Origin: Atrina japonica
Taxonomy: Eukaryota; Mollusca; Bivalvia; Pterioida; Pinnidae
Length of the DNA: 64,000 bases
Assembly: GCA_030159075.1 (NCBI GenBank)
Contig: BROG01001190.1
Coordinates: 41,586-105,585 of the forward strand
Direction of reading: 5' to 3'
Shown: piece after piece, positions 10,561 to 21,588 of the stretch
Position numbering within the stretch: the stretch's first letter is position 1
Layout: the number at the start of each line of letters is the position of its first letter
Program-made: the position numbers and the translations under genes
The notes under the pieces: generated by a model
Database searches by the model: none
Seen by the model: the letters and a program-made list of their open reading frames with translations, nothing else
What the model was told of the DNA's origin: nothing

Positions 10561-12189
10561 TATATCTGATCAATTAGGACTGAATTAATAAATTCGCCGT
10601 TTTAATATTGTAAAACGTATCTCTATAATTCTGAGTACAGGTTTACTGTTCGAGTACATAGAAAGGCCAGAAGACACATACCGCAGTAACCGATACTAGT
10701 ACGTGTCCATGTTGCCGCCGCCACGGCATGCTATCTTTATTGACAAATTGTTTCATAAACCTAATACACATCCCCAGGAGGCAGTTTGAATGGTTTGATT
10801 AACTACATGTAGCTTGAAGTTAGGATAAAACAAATGATAAAGCAGTTTTGGTTCAGAACTAGTTAAATCCCGTTTAAAGTTTACAAAACTGGTTCAAAAC
10901 TAAAACCGGTTTCTGTAGAACAAATTCGCCCCGAATGTATCATATCATATGGATGATTCTACTCACTTTTCGGTAATGACAAGCTGCACATGGAAAACGT
11001 TTAATTCCTCACTGGATACTGTCTTCTATACGATGACAAGTAGGAACGATTACTTTCATCAGCGATATTTTAATGTTATGCTTTATTACCTAAAATTTCA
11101 ACTCGTCGAGGCCAAAAAAGGGTTATGAAGACTCCACCGTTATATGGGTTTTAGAAGACTCCACCTTTATATGGATTTTACTATATCATGATGTCAACAG
11201 CATAGGACTTTGATATGATGTAAAATATTGAATAATAAATACACTGATCGGATTGCGTCATTCCTAATACGTTTTTATGTCAGTTAAAGTAGAAAGAACA
11301 AGTATATAACAAAGAAGAAATTATCAAACATACTGTAATTTGATCATCAAACGTTTAGAGGGACATAAGTTTTATTTACCAGAAGTATTTCTACTTTTAC
11401 TACTTGTACTTGATGTAAAATAACAAATAAGAGCTATACACAGACAGGTTTGTGAAAATGCACAGGTCCACTGCCGTATGCATATACAAAGAGTAAGGTG
11501 AAATGAATCAATTGCAAGTGAATAATTCATTTTTCACAAAATACAAACATGAGGAATTTTAGAATTGTTATGCCCGTAAATATTTCTTTTTTGTAATTGT
11601 ATATCAATCTTATTAGTAAAAAGGGAAAGAATTTGATAAAAAAAAACGGCTAGTGACCCATACATTCCGTTATCCATGACTTGTATTTCAATATTTCTTT
11701 GATTTTAAATCTCGGATTTTTTTCAGTTACATGGATACATCATCAGTAAGGGGTGGAGTATCACTCTTGAAGACCTATAGTATGAACGTGTGTCAAGATA
11801 GCGAGTCGTAATTCATGTATCATTCTCCCAATGTTCACAGATTTTTCCTTCTTTTTAATGAGAATGATTTCCTTGTCAACCCCTAGGGTATTGCCAAGCT
11901 ACACGGGCTATGACGTCACAACACAATTTATGATGTAGGGGGGTCTGTGGCATCTAGAATGCAGTGCATAATGTCAGATTTTATTTCCGTAGATCTACAT
12001 ATACATGCATTTAAAACATGAGAGAAAAATAATTAACCCCCAAGATTCTGGAATGACAAGCCTCGGGTTTGTAGGGGTAGATTTTATTAATCTACTACGA
12101 AATGGGACTATAACCTTTAAAAATGGCGCTTTGTAATTGTATAGTTCAAGTGTATGACAAGCAATTTACCTTGCTTGCTTTGGCTTGAT
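10561..12189. other. Non-coding stretch
   Basis: No gene is seen. A 35-bp motif (GAAGACTCCACC...TATATGG) is tandemly doubled at about 11126-11180. Otherwise unremarkable AT-rich DNA. Confidence 0.4.
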
Positions 12190-12410
12190 TTAACGAGCAG
12201 TGTAATTACTTAGCTCTTTCCACTTGCCCCTGTGAGACAGGGAGGGATGTTTAGCTTGTTCGTGTCCTTCTTCAGTGGTCCGTATTTCCAACGGCTTATT
12301 GAGTATCACTTCCCCAGCAGATGAAACTCTGGCACGACCAGGATCGAACCAAAGACCTTCATTTTGAAGATATGGCGCTCTACTTACTGAGCTTTTCTGT
12401 CCGCAAGCGA
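12190..12410 (-). mobile_element. tRNA-derived SINE, minus strand
   Basis: Read on the minus strand, the sequence starts near GGACAGAAAAGCTCAGTAAG. It has an A-box-like GCTCAGTAAGTAGAGCG and a B-box GGTTCGATCCTGG, the internal RNA polymerase III promoter of a tRNA. About 140 bases of unrelated body follow (TGCTGGGGAAGTGATACTC...). The tRNA part is too degenerate to fold as a functional tRNA. It differs from the SINE family at 29886 and 57674. Confidence 0.7.
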
Positions 12411-12439
12411 TACACCTAATAACGTTATCAGTGAATGTC

Positions 12440-13085
12440 AACTAGACCTCGAAGGGAACCATCATGTCAAATTCCAAGGTGATTCCTTCAGTAATTTCTC
12501 AGAGGTAGTGCTAACAAACTTTCTTTGTTCAAAATCCACGATGGCCGACAGTCGGTCATGTTGGATTCCGATCTCTTTGAAAATGTAATATGCACAACAA
12601 GACCCTAGGGTAATCTTCATGTCCAATTTCAAGTAGATCCCTTCAGTACTTTCTGAGAAAAAGCGTTAACTTGATTTGATTTGTTGTTTTACGCCATACT
12701 CAACAAACTTCATTTAGTCAAAATTCAAGATGGCCGCTAGTCGGCCATGTTGGATTCCGATCTCTGTGAAAATGTAATATGCACAACTAGACCTCAAGGG
12801 GAACCTTCAAATCAAATTTCCAGTGATCCCTTCAGTACTTTTAAATAGCGGTAACAAACTTCCTTTGGTCAAAATCTAAGATGGTCCCCTTAGGCCATGT
12901 TGGATTCCGATCTCTCTGAGAATATAATATCTAGAACTACACCTCAAAGGTAACCTTCATGTCAAATCTCAAGGAGATCCCTTCAGCCCTTTCTGAGAAA
13001 TAGCGGTAACAAGAATTGTTCAGAACGGACTGACCACGGATGCAGGTCCATATGAACAGCCCACCATATGTTGATGGTAGGCTAA
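12440..13085. repeat. About 150-bp tandem array, GATGGCC type
   Basis: Three to four units carry the conserved words CAAGATGGCC, ATGTTGGATTCCGATCTCT, GAAAATGTAATATGCACAA, CTAGACCTCAA and TTTCTGAGAAATAGCGGTAACA. The array ends in a unique tail (CAAGAATTGTTCAGAACGGA... to about 13085). The same array and tail recur at 44230-45035. No coding function is evident. Confidence 0.85.
12667..12710 (-). mobile_element. SINE 3'-tail fragment inside the array
   Basis: Reverse complement reads GTTGAGTATGGCGTAAAACA followed by AACAAATCAAATCAA, matching the 3' end of the SINE at 57674-57923. It interrupts one unit of the tandem array. Confidence 0.75.
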
Positions 13086-13101
13086 AAATCTAAATTATTC
13101 A

Positions 13102-13631
13102 TTGCATATTTCAGTAACAACAATAGTTACTGATTGTAATACCATAAAAATATCCTATCAATTGTATATGGCGAAAAGGAAGTATTTTGCCAACTTTACT
13201 TGTGACTGTAAATGGTGTTCTCCATTTTACGCCTCATTCGAAATATTTATAACTGTACATCATTCAGGTTTAATGATTGAAGAAAACCCAGAAATGAGTA
13301 CAGGTCTTCTCTAAGTAGGCTGGCAAACTTCATCTAATGATAAAATTTAGATTCCTGAGAAGCCAGAACCAGTGTGTTGATTGCTCTAACCAGTCGGCTC
13401 TCTTTAATTATATATATTGGTATGAAGTGCAGAGTTTCATACAACAGTCTACATATATCACACATCTTTAAACCTCAAAGCAAAAAACAATACGAAAGTT
13501 GTGTATCAAGAATAATTTTTATTTATGAAAATATAACATATATTTTTCAGCACAGTAATTGTCATACAATTGAATAAATAATATCAAAAATATTTCTGAA
13601 TCGACGATACATTACACTTACATGTACATAT
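13102..13631. other. Non-coding stretch
   Basis: Short open frames only. No recognisable domain or repeat. Confidence 0.35.
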
Positions 13632-13864
13632 CAAGGATTTTCCACATATCATATCATATGGGGCCGAAATAAGGTCCCATTCCTAATGCAAACACAATGC
13701 ATTTTGTCCCAAATTGCAATTTCCCAATTAAAGTTAAATGGTAATGAAATTGAAAATATTTAATATATAATAGATAATTTTGTGTATTTATAGATTCAAT
13801 GTTGCTAAAAATTCCAATTCAAAAGACCTAGACCCATTCCCAAAAGAGTGTGGAAAATTCCTTC
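13632..13864 (+). mobile_element. MITE with GATTTTCCAC termini (copy 1)
   Basis: The left end CAAGGATTTTCCAC and right end GTGGAAAATTCCTTC form an imperfect terminal inverted repeat, with CATATGGGGC and GACCCATTCCC inside them. The reverse complement of 54702-54930 aligns along its whole length. CA(A/G)(A/G)G ends and size suggest a hAT-derived MITE, but a clean 8-bp target duplication was not identified. Confidence 0.75.
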
Positions 13865-13937
13865 ACATTAGCTCTTTGATACATGGTACATTATTAATCA
13901 GATCTAATGTTTAACTTACATTTTGGGTGTTTCTACT

Positions 13938-13940
<3 letters not shown>

Positions 13941-13978
<38 letters not shown>

Positions 13979-13985
13979 CACACAC

Positions 13986-14058
<73 letters not shown>

Positions 14059-14066
14059 CACACACA
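13941..14066. repeat. Compound microsatellite CT/AC/TA/TG/TA
   Basis: Successive runs of CT, AC, TA, TG, TA and AC. Open frames across it (Ser-Leu, Ile-Tyr, Cys-Val repeats) are artefacts. Confidence 0.95.
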
Positions 14067-14410
14067 TATCAATCAATCAGAAAGATAAATACGAATTTAG
14101 CATTTTTTTTTCAATTTATATACACTGCGTAACAAACAATCCTTAGGCAAATGATCATCACCAACGGAAATTATGGAGTATATACCATCTCACTGTGGTA
14201 AAGTGATATATAAATAAACACATACAAACCATAAAAATCTCAAAAAAATTATTCAAATACCGTAATTTTCAATAAAACCTCAATTCTAAATAAGCCAGTT
14301 AATAATTGTATTCTGAGAGATATACCACTGTATTGATATCCATGGAAAATTTCTTAAGATGCATATAGATTGTGTAACACTCACAAAAGACAGGGTGAAG
14401 TGTGTTTGTG
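14053..14410 (+). repeat. Dispersed 360-bp repeat (copy 1)
   Basis: From the terminal ACACAC run and ATCAATCAATCAGAAAGATA to AAGACAGGGTGAAGTGTGTTTG it is almost identical to 35130-35494 in the same orientation. Beyond the right end, 14415-14500 holds diverged units of the minisatellite motif found at 33955 (TGAACACC words). Both copies are thus associated with a microsatellite and the same minisatellite, so they are parts of one larger dispersed element. Confidence 0.85.
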
Positions 14411-14500
14411 AAGACTGTCAAATGAGCACCCGCTATTGAAAACACACCAGTCAACTGAACACCCGGTGGCCAAATGAACACCTCATCTCAGGTGTTCACT

Positions 14501-15086
14501 TGATTTTTCCCACAAAAATGTTTTTCGTCTCTTCTACGTTACTAAAAACCAAAAAATAACAAAGGTTCATTTGGCACCATTTATGACACTTGTGTAACAC
14601 AACGGTGCTGTTCGCAACATTCATCTTTTCCCTTTTCACACACTTTTACACTAAACCCTCTGCGCATGACCGGAAGTGTGATGCCGATGCCAGTAGAATA
14701 CCGCCATTACTTGGCGCTCCTGTAATGTCCAGGTTTCATTTCAACTTACAAGTAAGATTCTCTTTTGCTAGTTTCAATTTATCGATCAAAGATTACTTGA
14801 AAAGTTTTTGTTAAATGTCTCTACTGTAAGCAAAGTAATTTTTCACCGCTAATATTTCAGCGGCACGTTTGATGGTGACTCGTAATCATCATCGATATCG
14901 ATATCATTGTCCAGACTTTTTTCGGATTCGCATAAGTTTTCATGCCAATCATGGTCAATCCGCTTACAAAATGTATTATTATCCATTTAGAAAATATGAA
15001 ATAGAAGATTAACTTATCATGAGTTCGCTAGATTCATCGGTTTCACCTGTGGTCTGCCAAAAAGGGTTTACTTTTCACGTTATTGT
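14501..15086. other. Non-coding stretch
   Basis: No gene recognised. Confidence 0.35.
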
Positions 15087-15228
15087 CATGTTCGAATCCA
15101 AGGTTAAACCGCAGGAGTTCGAAATTTTATCAATAAAGTCAATCGAGTGGTTCTAACTTCTATTGACTTTATTAGTAAAATTTCGAACTTGTCTCCTATG
15201 GTTAAGCACACCGCTAGTCCCATAACAT
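15087..15228. mobile_element. Fold-back element
   Basis: The inner arms AGTTCGAAATTTTATCAATA.. (15116-15143) and its complement (15162-15190) pair with one mismatch around an 18-nt loop. The outer arms (GTTAAACCGCAGGAG with CTCCTATGGTTAA; CATG at both ends) pair imperfectly. Confidence 0.7.
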
Positions 15229-15274
15229 GAAATGTCAGCATGCTCACTCGTTTTAATTTACATGTTATATTTCA

Positions 15275-15473
15275 TAGATTATAGTATTTTATCAAAAAAG
15301 TGAAATAAACATGTATTATATGGTGGTTTTGGGTAATATTGGGTAGTATCTTCAAAAATTAAAAATTTGCAAATTATTTAATCAAAATCATTATATAGCC
15401 TATATAACCTTAGGTCTGGTTATAGCATTTTATCAAAAAAGTGAAATAAACATGTATTATATGGTGGTATTGG
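15275..15473 (+). repeat. Tandem repeat interrupted by element X
   Basis: Units of about 150 bp with TTTTATCAAAAAAGTGAAATA and ATGTATTATATGGTGGT start near 15283 and 15427. A third, diverged unit resumes at about 17590, after the inserted element. TATTGGG words fill the array. Confidence 0.7.
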
Positions 15474-17456
15474 CAGTGTATGCCAAAGTTTTTTCGGGAT
15501 CACAGGATATTCGGTCCTACCACATGTAACTTTTCATAGGACCGAACTGAAATTCACAGGACCGAACAATTTTGTAATAAATACATGTAATATAGCGAAC
15601 ATGTACTAAATAAATCTCTTAAACTGTTATACGGCTCTTTTGTTATCAGTTAAACAAGGAAAAGAGAACTATAAGTAATTTATGACCTAGATGCATTTAT
15701 TTATTTCATTATCTTGATACAAATCGACAGTCAATTTATTTCAGAGAAAGGTTTCCCAGGGTTTTCACTTCATTTGAATTGAACAGGCCCAAATATAAAT
15801 TGAACAGGCCATTTATATTTGATGCTGGCGTAGTGGCGAGTTGGGGCTGGGGCTGGGAGGTGGTCACCCCCTACCAATGAAGAGGGGTTCAGCGGTATTT
15901 GATATTTAGATGCTCTCAGCTGCTTTTTGATGCATTCTGAGGAATAATTTTAATGAAATGTATCTTCAGAAATTCAACCATATTTTATATGACAACATAA
16001 ATATACCATGGAAATTTCAAAATGACAAACATGAGAAAAATAATTTATCTTATATAATTACTTGTTCTTCATCAAAGTAATAAATGCATCCTGATCCAGT
16101 AGTAAATGTCCAACAATATAGTATCTGATCATGTTAATAGTAGTCGTAACATGTATAAATTTGTCTGTCATATCTGCTAACATTTTGAAATTTCCAAAAA
16201 ATTTGTCCTGACATAAAATTTACTAGCCCTTACTTCAAGCTGTAAAAATGTCAAGAAAATACTTCATATGTTATCAGAGACATATATAACACAAATGTCT
16301 CTGATGTTATTAATAAGATCCACAACATTCATTATAATTCTGTCACTTTCTGTGTCCAAGTGAAAAATTAAAACCAATAGTTTAGGCCTACGATTCCACT
16401 ACAATTTGACATTTGTTATTATTTGTTCACAAAAGTTATAAAGATTATGGTCGTCAAGCAATTGCAACAAACACAAAGAAAACAATGTTATGATAAATGT
16501 AAATATCAATTTATTTCCATTGTGAAGGGACAAAAAAATTGTCAAACTCCATATGTTTGATAAAATAACATTCTCCGTAAAATCCGTAGAAACGGCCGAT
16601 AGCTAAACTCAAATAAACTGACAAATATGTGTAGATCTAGGCTACTTGTGTACAGTAACAGACAAACGTAGTCATTAACAATCCCATATGGCTGGCTTTC
16701 TGCATTATATATCAGTTAAAATTCAAGAAAATTATTACCAAGACAATTGAAGTTAAAATTGTTACCTAAAATGTTAATAAAAATCGTAAGATGTCTACAA
16801 ATCGCGACGACAGAAATGTTGTGACACCCGCCATTTGCGCATCACGTGACTGTCAAAAAGGGTAAAATATGTTACACCGCCGTGTTTAGGCAAAACTTTA
16901 CTATGGAGCGAAAAACGTCCAGTCGTTTTACTGTCAAACATCAACTGTTTGTTTCATCGTTTGTCACATGTATACATTATATAGAAATAATTATCGCTTT
17001 TGCAAATTTCATGTCTTAAGAAAGTATAAATTAATTATGTTAATTGAATTAGAGGCATAGATGGTGTTGTATACAATGTTGGCAGAGTTCGGACTCAAAA
17101 CTACACATTTACCACCCATAACATGTGGACTACACACCGTACAAGTATCATCGGCAATCAAAGCACTGGGAAGAAGACTCTCTGCTCCCTCCTTTATGTC
17201 CAATATTAACAGAGACTTTTATTAATCTTATTTAAAAACAAAATAGGGAAGTTTCAACATTAACTTCACATAAAAGCCCATATATTTATTTCCTGATATG
17301 ATGAAAAAATCACACGACTAGAAACCCCTGGAGATGCATACAATTCTAAAGCGAAAACCGACATCGGACATCTGGTCCGGAATTATACAACCGATCGTCG
17401 GTCCCGCATTTTTTTACCGGTCAGGTCCGACGGTCCGACGTCTTTGGCATACACTG
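15474..17456. mobile_element. Element X, 1983-bp TIR element with 6-bp TSD
   Basis: Perfect 15-bp terminal inverted repeats (CAGTGTATGCCAAAG / CTTTGGCATACACTG) are flanked by the direct repeat TATTGG (15468-15473 and 17457-17462). Both sub-terminal regions are dense in GGTCC/GGACC words; the right one contains GTCCGACGGTCCGACG. No recognisable transposase was found, so it is probably non-autonomous. CAGTG ends suggest hAT, but a 6-bp duplication is shorter than the usual 8; because the target is TATTGG-repetitive, the duplication length has some ambiguity. It sits in a tandem array. Confidence 0.85.
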
Positions 17457-17462
17457 TATTGG

Positions 17463-17952
17463 GTAGTATTGGGTTGTATGGGTGGTATTGGGTAGAGAGC
17501 CTGGAGTTTGAAATAACTGTGTATTCTGAGAAATTAAAAAATGTAATTTTTTTTTATCAAAATCATTATCATTAACCTTATAATTAATTTACAGTATTTT
17601 ATCAATAAAAGTAATATGAAAATGCACTGTATGGTGGTATGGGCAAGATCTAGTGTATTGACCGTAATGACATTTCATCGGATCCTTCAAATTTCCTTTA
17701 GTTTAGCAGTTAAAAGTTTATTTAACTGTCTGTTTTTATCAAGCACTTTCAATGTACATCAATAGTTTTCAATCTTAACAAATAGCAACTGTACGAAATA
17801 AGTCACAAGAAATAATCTTGAATGGATAGATCTAATAAAATACATTTAAATGTGGGACAAGTAATATAACCAAAAAAGTTGATGCTTTGGTCATACTGAA
17901 TATCACAAATGTAATTTATCAATATTAATTTGTGACTGTTTATGTTTTGTAG
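17463..17952. other. Continuation of the interrupted tandem repeat, then unassigned DNA
   Basis: TATTGGG-rich sequence and a diverged array unit up to about 17645. The rest is unassigned. Confidence 0.4.
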
Positions 17953-18068
17953 CATGAGATCAAGATCAAAACACAGATCTCGAGCATCACCACTGGATCA
18001 GGCAAAAGAATGGATACAGAAAAATCAAGACCCTCCAGGGTTTTGTGTTGTGTCAATTCCCCAAAAAG
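17953..18068 (+). CDS. Candidate first coding exon
   Basis: An ATG at 17954, one base after a TTTTGTAG acceptor, opens a 38-codon frame: an Arg/Ser-rich start (MRSRSKHRSRAS) followed by PLDQAKEWIQKNQDPPGFCVVSIPQKG, ending at AAAAAG|GTGTGT in phase 1. The composition looks coding. The phrase DPPGFxVxxIPxKG resembles the lead-in to SET-like domains of KMT5A-type proteins, but nothing more of such a domain was found, so this is only a suggestion. It precedes the recombinase-like gene on the same strand. Its outgoing phase does not match the acceptor at 20155, so at least one further exon would be needed if they belong together. Confidence 0.35.
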
Positions 18069-18336
18069 GTGTGTACGTATAAATGTGTATGTGAATGCTG
18101 GTTTATGAATTAATACAGAGAAAAAGATCAACGAATTAACCTTTGTTAACATTCTGTCTTGTCCTGTCATGAGTGATTTTACACTTTGCTAAGCACAGAA
18201 AAAATTCTAATTTATAATTAAATAGGGCTTGTTCGTGACCCTTACCATGACACATTACAATTTACATGTATCTAAAAATAGTAACTGTCCCATGATGCAT
18301 CAGCGACGTCGACCCTATCGGTTTTTCGGACAAACG

Positions 18337-19537
18337 CAGACCCCGCGAAACTCTAAAATAATTCACAGGTCAGGAGGTCCTGTGATCAGCCATGCATCAC
18401 AGGACCTTCACAACTTTCACAGGACCTGCAGTGTAAACTGTATTTAGTGTTTTCCCCAAGGAAAAAAGGGCACTTGAAGAACAACAATTATGCAAAAAAG
18501 GCAAATGTAAACACAGAGGATGCAGAAAAGGACATTTTTTTTTTATTAAACACTTTAATATTTGTTATGTGCTGCACATATTGATAATAAAATAAAACGA
18601 AGCATTAAAATGATGCAAGTGAAAATTTTTACTTATAATTTGAATAACTTTAGGATTTATTATTTAGAAATCAAATCTTAACTCATGTATCAACTACAAA
18701 AACTTTATAATAATTGTTTTGATTTCTGCCTTACATATGTACTTTGGTCTAATTTTATTTAATTGACTTATTAAAAATTTTAATTCTTGTCACATATAAA
18801 TTAAAATGAATAAATAATTTATAATTACTGTGTAATTTATTTACATAAATGTGACAAACATAATTTGTATTTCACAACCCCTGGTATAGCCTTATTCCAA
18901 AGCTACTTGTTTCTAGTAATGTCTGGCATTTTGGATATCAGAGTTGCCTCCCCTCTCCCAACTGGCGGGAAATGGCGGCCATTGTGTACAATTGGCTTCT
19001 TGTGCAGAGTTTTAAGTGTTTCCTCCTTTTGTAAGTAGACAGAGACACCTCTGTTTGAAGGGATTTACTTTTAATGGACCAACAATAAATCTAAGGTAAC
19101 TTTCATGAATTTGTTGGTTGTTTTTCTTGAATTGTTCTAATCAATCAGCAGCATTGAATTTAGATCTACGTTGTTTATGCCACTCTCAGTGTCAACAACT
19201 GAACTGTCAAACTTACTCAAAGGGCTTTGAAACTAACTTTGTTGTATGTTTAGGCTCTGTGCAGTCAACTGTGACGACAATTCACGCCTACAACAGGGTA
19301 GGCTAATTATTAGTGACTTCTGAGTAAACAATGTATTTGTCTGAAAGTGTGAACGATCTTTTCACCTGTATTTGAGGATATGATATGCATTAAGGAATCA
19401 TAGCATTTTAATTGAAACCAAGACACATGAAAGAAATAAACCACAGGTCAGGAGGTCCTGTACAAACATTAGACATGTCGGACCTCACATTTTTTTACAG
19501 GACATGACCGACGGTCCGACGGTATTCGCGGGGTCTG
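18337..19537. mobile_element. Element Y, 1201-bp TIR element with 6-bp TSD
   Basis: Perfect 13-bp termini CAGACCCCGCGAA / TTCGCGGGGTCTG are flanked by CAAACG on both sides (18331-18336 and 19538-19543). The right sub-terminal part (CATTTTTTTACAGGACATGACC, then GACGGTCCGACGG) aligns with the same region of element X. Inner ends carry CACAGGTCAGGAGGTCCTGT on both sides. No transposase was seen; a 62-codon frame at 19118-19306 is not recognisable. It lies between the candidate exon at 17953 and the recombinase exon. Confidence 0.88.
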
Positions 19538-19543
19538 CAAACG

Positions 19544-20154
19544 TTGACCACGTCAGTACATATATGTTTACTACATGTATTGGCAGTGTTTCTGAAGCAA
19601 ATGTTGGATTATATTATTGGAATATCAATTAGGAAATAAATTAATTGTTAATTAAGATTGTTTAATGTCAAAATTTTAAAATCAATAATAGGACATAAAA
19701 ATCTTATTTTATGAAGAGGTACGTATCCCTGATTGAATAGCTGTGAATGGCAACAAACTCCGATCCCACTCCATCATGACCGATGTTTTTAAACCATTAG
19801 AAATCACGGTTCCTCCCCCACCCACCGGGTGTTGTGTACAACAGGGTATAAAGTGTCTGCCCTTTAGGAATGAATTGTGGCTGTAAAATGCCCCCGATAA
19901 GCACTGAAACGCATGGGGTAAATATGCACTGGTTATTGAACATGGTTGGTAATTTCATTTTTCAGTGGGGTATTGAGATGGTGTAAGTTCCTTGTTGATT
20001 GTTACAATTGACATTTACTATCATGTTATCGTATGTACATGTACACATGCGCCTATAACTTGGCATTAGTCTACTTTGCCTACATATATATATGACAGTC
20101 ATTATAATTTTGGTGTTAAAACTCATTGAAAAACTTCCTTATTCCAAAATACAG
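19544..20154. other. Intron or 5' flank of the recombinase-like gene
   Basis: No feature recognised before the TTCCAAAATACAG acceptor. Confidence 0.35.
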
Positions 20155-21588
20155 GCCAAGAATGAATCAAGATTGCACACAAAAATATGTTCCTTGCAAG
20201 TTCTGTTTGGGTATGTTTGTTCCAACTGATCTTTGGAAACATGCTAGAAAGTGTAAATGTAGAGAAGATAGCGAGAAAACAAATTCAAGGTATCGAGAAA
20301 TGATACAGAGTGGAAAGCTGCTATTGCCTGTAATTGGATCAAATCACCAGTTGTATGAAAATATACTGACAAAAATGAGGGATGATGCCATAACAAGGGC
20401 TGTCGAGAAGGATGACCTAATTCTACTTTTTGGTGAGCGGCTTTTTGACAAAAATGGGCATAATGTCCACCAACATCAGTATATTTCCCAAAGATTGAGG
20501 GAATTGGGGCGATTCCTTATTCAAATGAAAGAAATGTTTCCTTCGGACTCACTGAAACTTTCTTCTTGCCTCCTCCCTTGCAACTGGGACAAGCTGTTGC
20601 AGGGGGTCAAGGAAGTCTCAGGGTATAACAAAGAGACCCATATGTATGACATTGCTTCTCTCCCACTCAAACTGGGGCACAGTCTGAGCAAATGTGCCAA
20701 AATTCTAAAAATGCAAGCAGTTAGAGAAGACGATGATGACTTGAAGAAAAAGGCAGATGGATTTCTTGAATTGTATGAATCAGAGTGGGCAGAATGTATA
20801 TCATCCCATGCATTGACAACACTGCATGACTCAAAATTCAACAGGCCACAGTATGTTCCATTGGCCGAAGATGTTAAAAAGCTCACTTTCTACCTAAAGA
20901 AAAGAGCTGAAACCCTCAAGGAGACTTTAAGTACAATTAGTGAGTCAAAATGCCTTGATGACTTGGCTGAAGTTGTGTTAGCACAGTTGATCCTGTTTAA
21001 TAGGAAAAGGAGTGGAAAGCCAAAGAATAGAAATAAAGGATTACAAAGAAGGAATCAAAGAAAACAGCATAGCTGTAGATGATGAAGTTCAAAAATCCTT
21101 AACAAAGTTTGAGAGGGAATTATGTGCAGTCCATTATCGCATTGAAATAAAAGGCAAGAAGGGCAGGAAAGTTCCTGTTTTAATCACGGAAGACATTAAG
21201 AGAAGTATTGATGTTATGTTGAAAAAGAGATCAGATGTGTCAAAATACCTCTTTACCAAAGCTGATAACACACAACCTATAAGAGGTTGTGATGTTTTGA
21301 GAAAATTTGCCAAAGAATGTGGAGCCAAGTATCCCGAGCATCTAACTTCCACAAGACTAAGGAAACACCTAGCAACCATGTCTCAGATCCTTGGTTTGAA
21401 AGAAGAACACCAAGACATGTTAGCAAAGTTTATGGGACACGATATAAGGGTACATAGAGAATTCTATAGACTACCAGAGAATGTTTTAGAAGTTGCAAAA
21501 GTGTCAAAGGTTTTACATCTGATCAACAGTGGTTCTATCGCTGCCTATAAGGGTCAGAATTTTGATCAGATAGAGTTTGATAAGGAAG
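20155..21588 (+). CDS. Tyrosine-recombinase-like protein, main exon (one frame change)
   Basis: The exon reads in one frame from the acceptor to about 21014, then in the +1 frame to the donor GAAG|GTATGT. Counting from the ATG at 20126, residues 24-43 form a CCHC finger (C24, C27, H39, C43) and about 60-290 a helical region. From about 285 comes a tyrosine-recombinase/integrase fold: AQLILFNRKRSG (first catalytic Arg box), a GKKGRKVPVLIT hairpin with the usual Lys, then, numbered from the ATG at 21012, TSTRLRKHLAT (R117, H119), FMGHD (H143) and HREFYRLP (Y152). All catalytic-type positions appear present. The frame change falls just after the Arg box (21014-21030), where the second frame continues the expected QRIEIKDY strand. 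Expected reactions are DNA cleavage and joining through Tyr152. Related proteins occur as multicopy, largely uncharacterised genes in aquatic animals; a Crypton-like origin is possible but not shown. The frame change may be mutation, assembly error or frameshifting. Confidence 0.75.

Noticed and set aside
13907..14146. Frames encoding Ser-Leu, Ile-Tyr and Cys-Val repeats
   Set aside because: Translated CT/TA/TG microsatellites.
19118..19306. Middle exon of the recombinase-like gene
   Set aside because: The frame lies within transposable element Y and its length does not reconcile the phases of the exons at 17953 and 20155.
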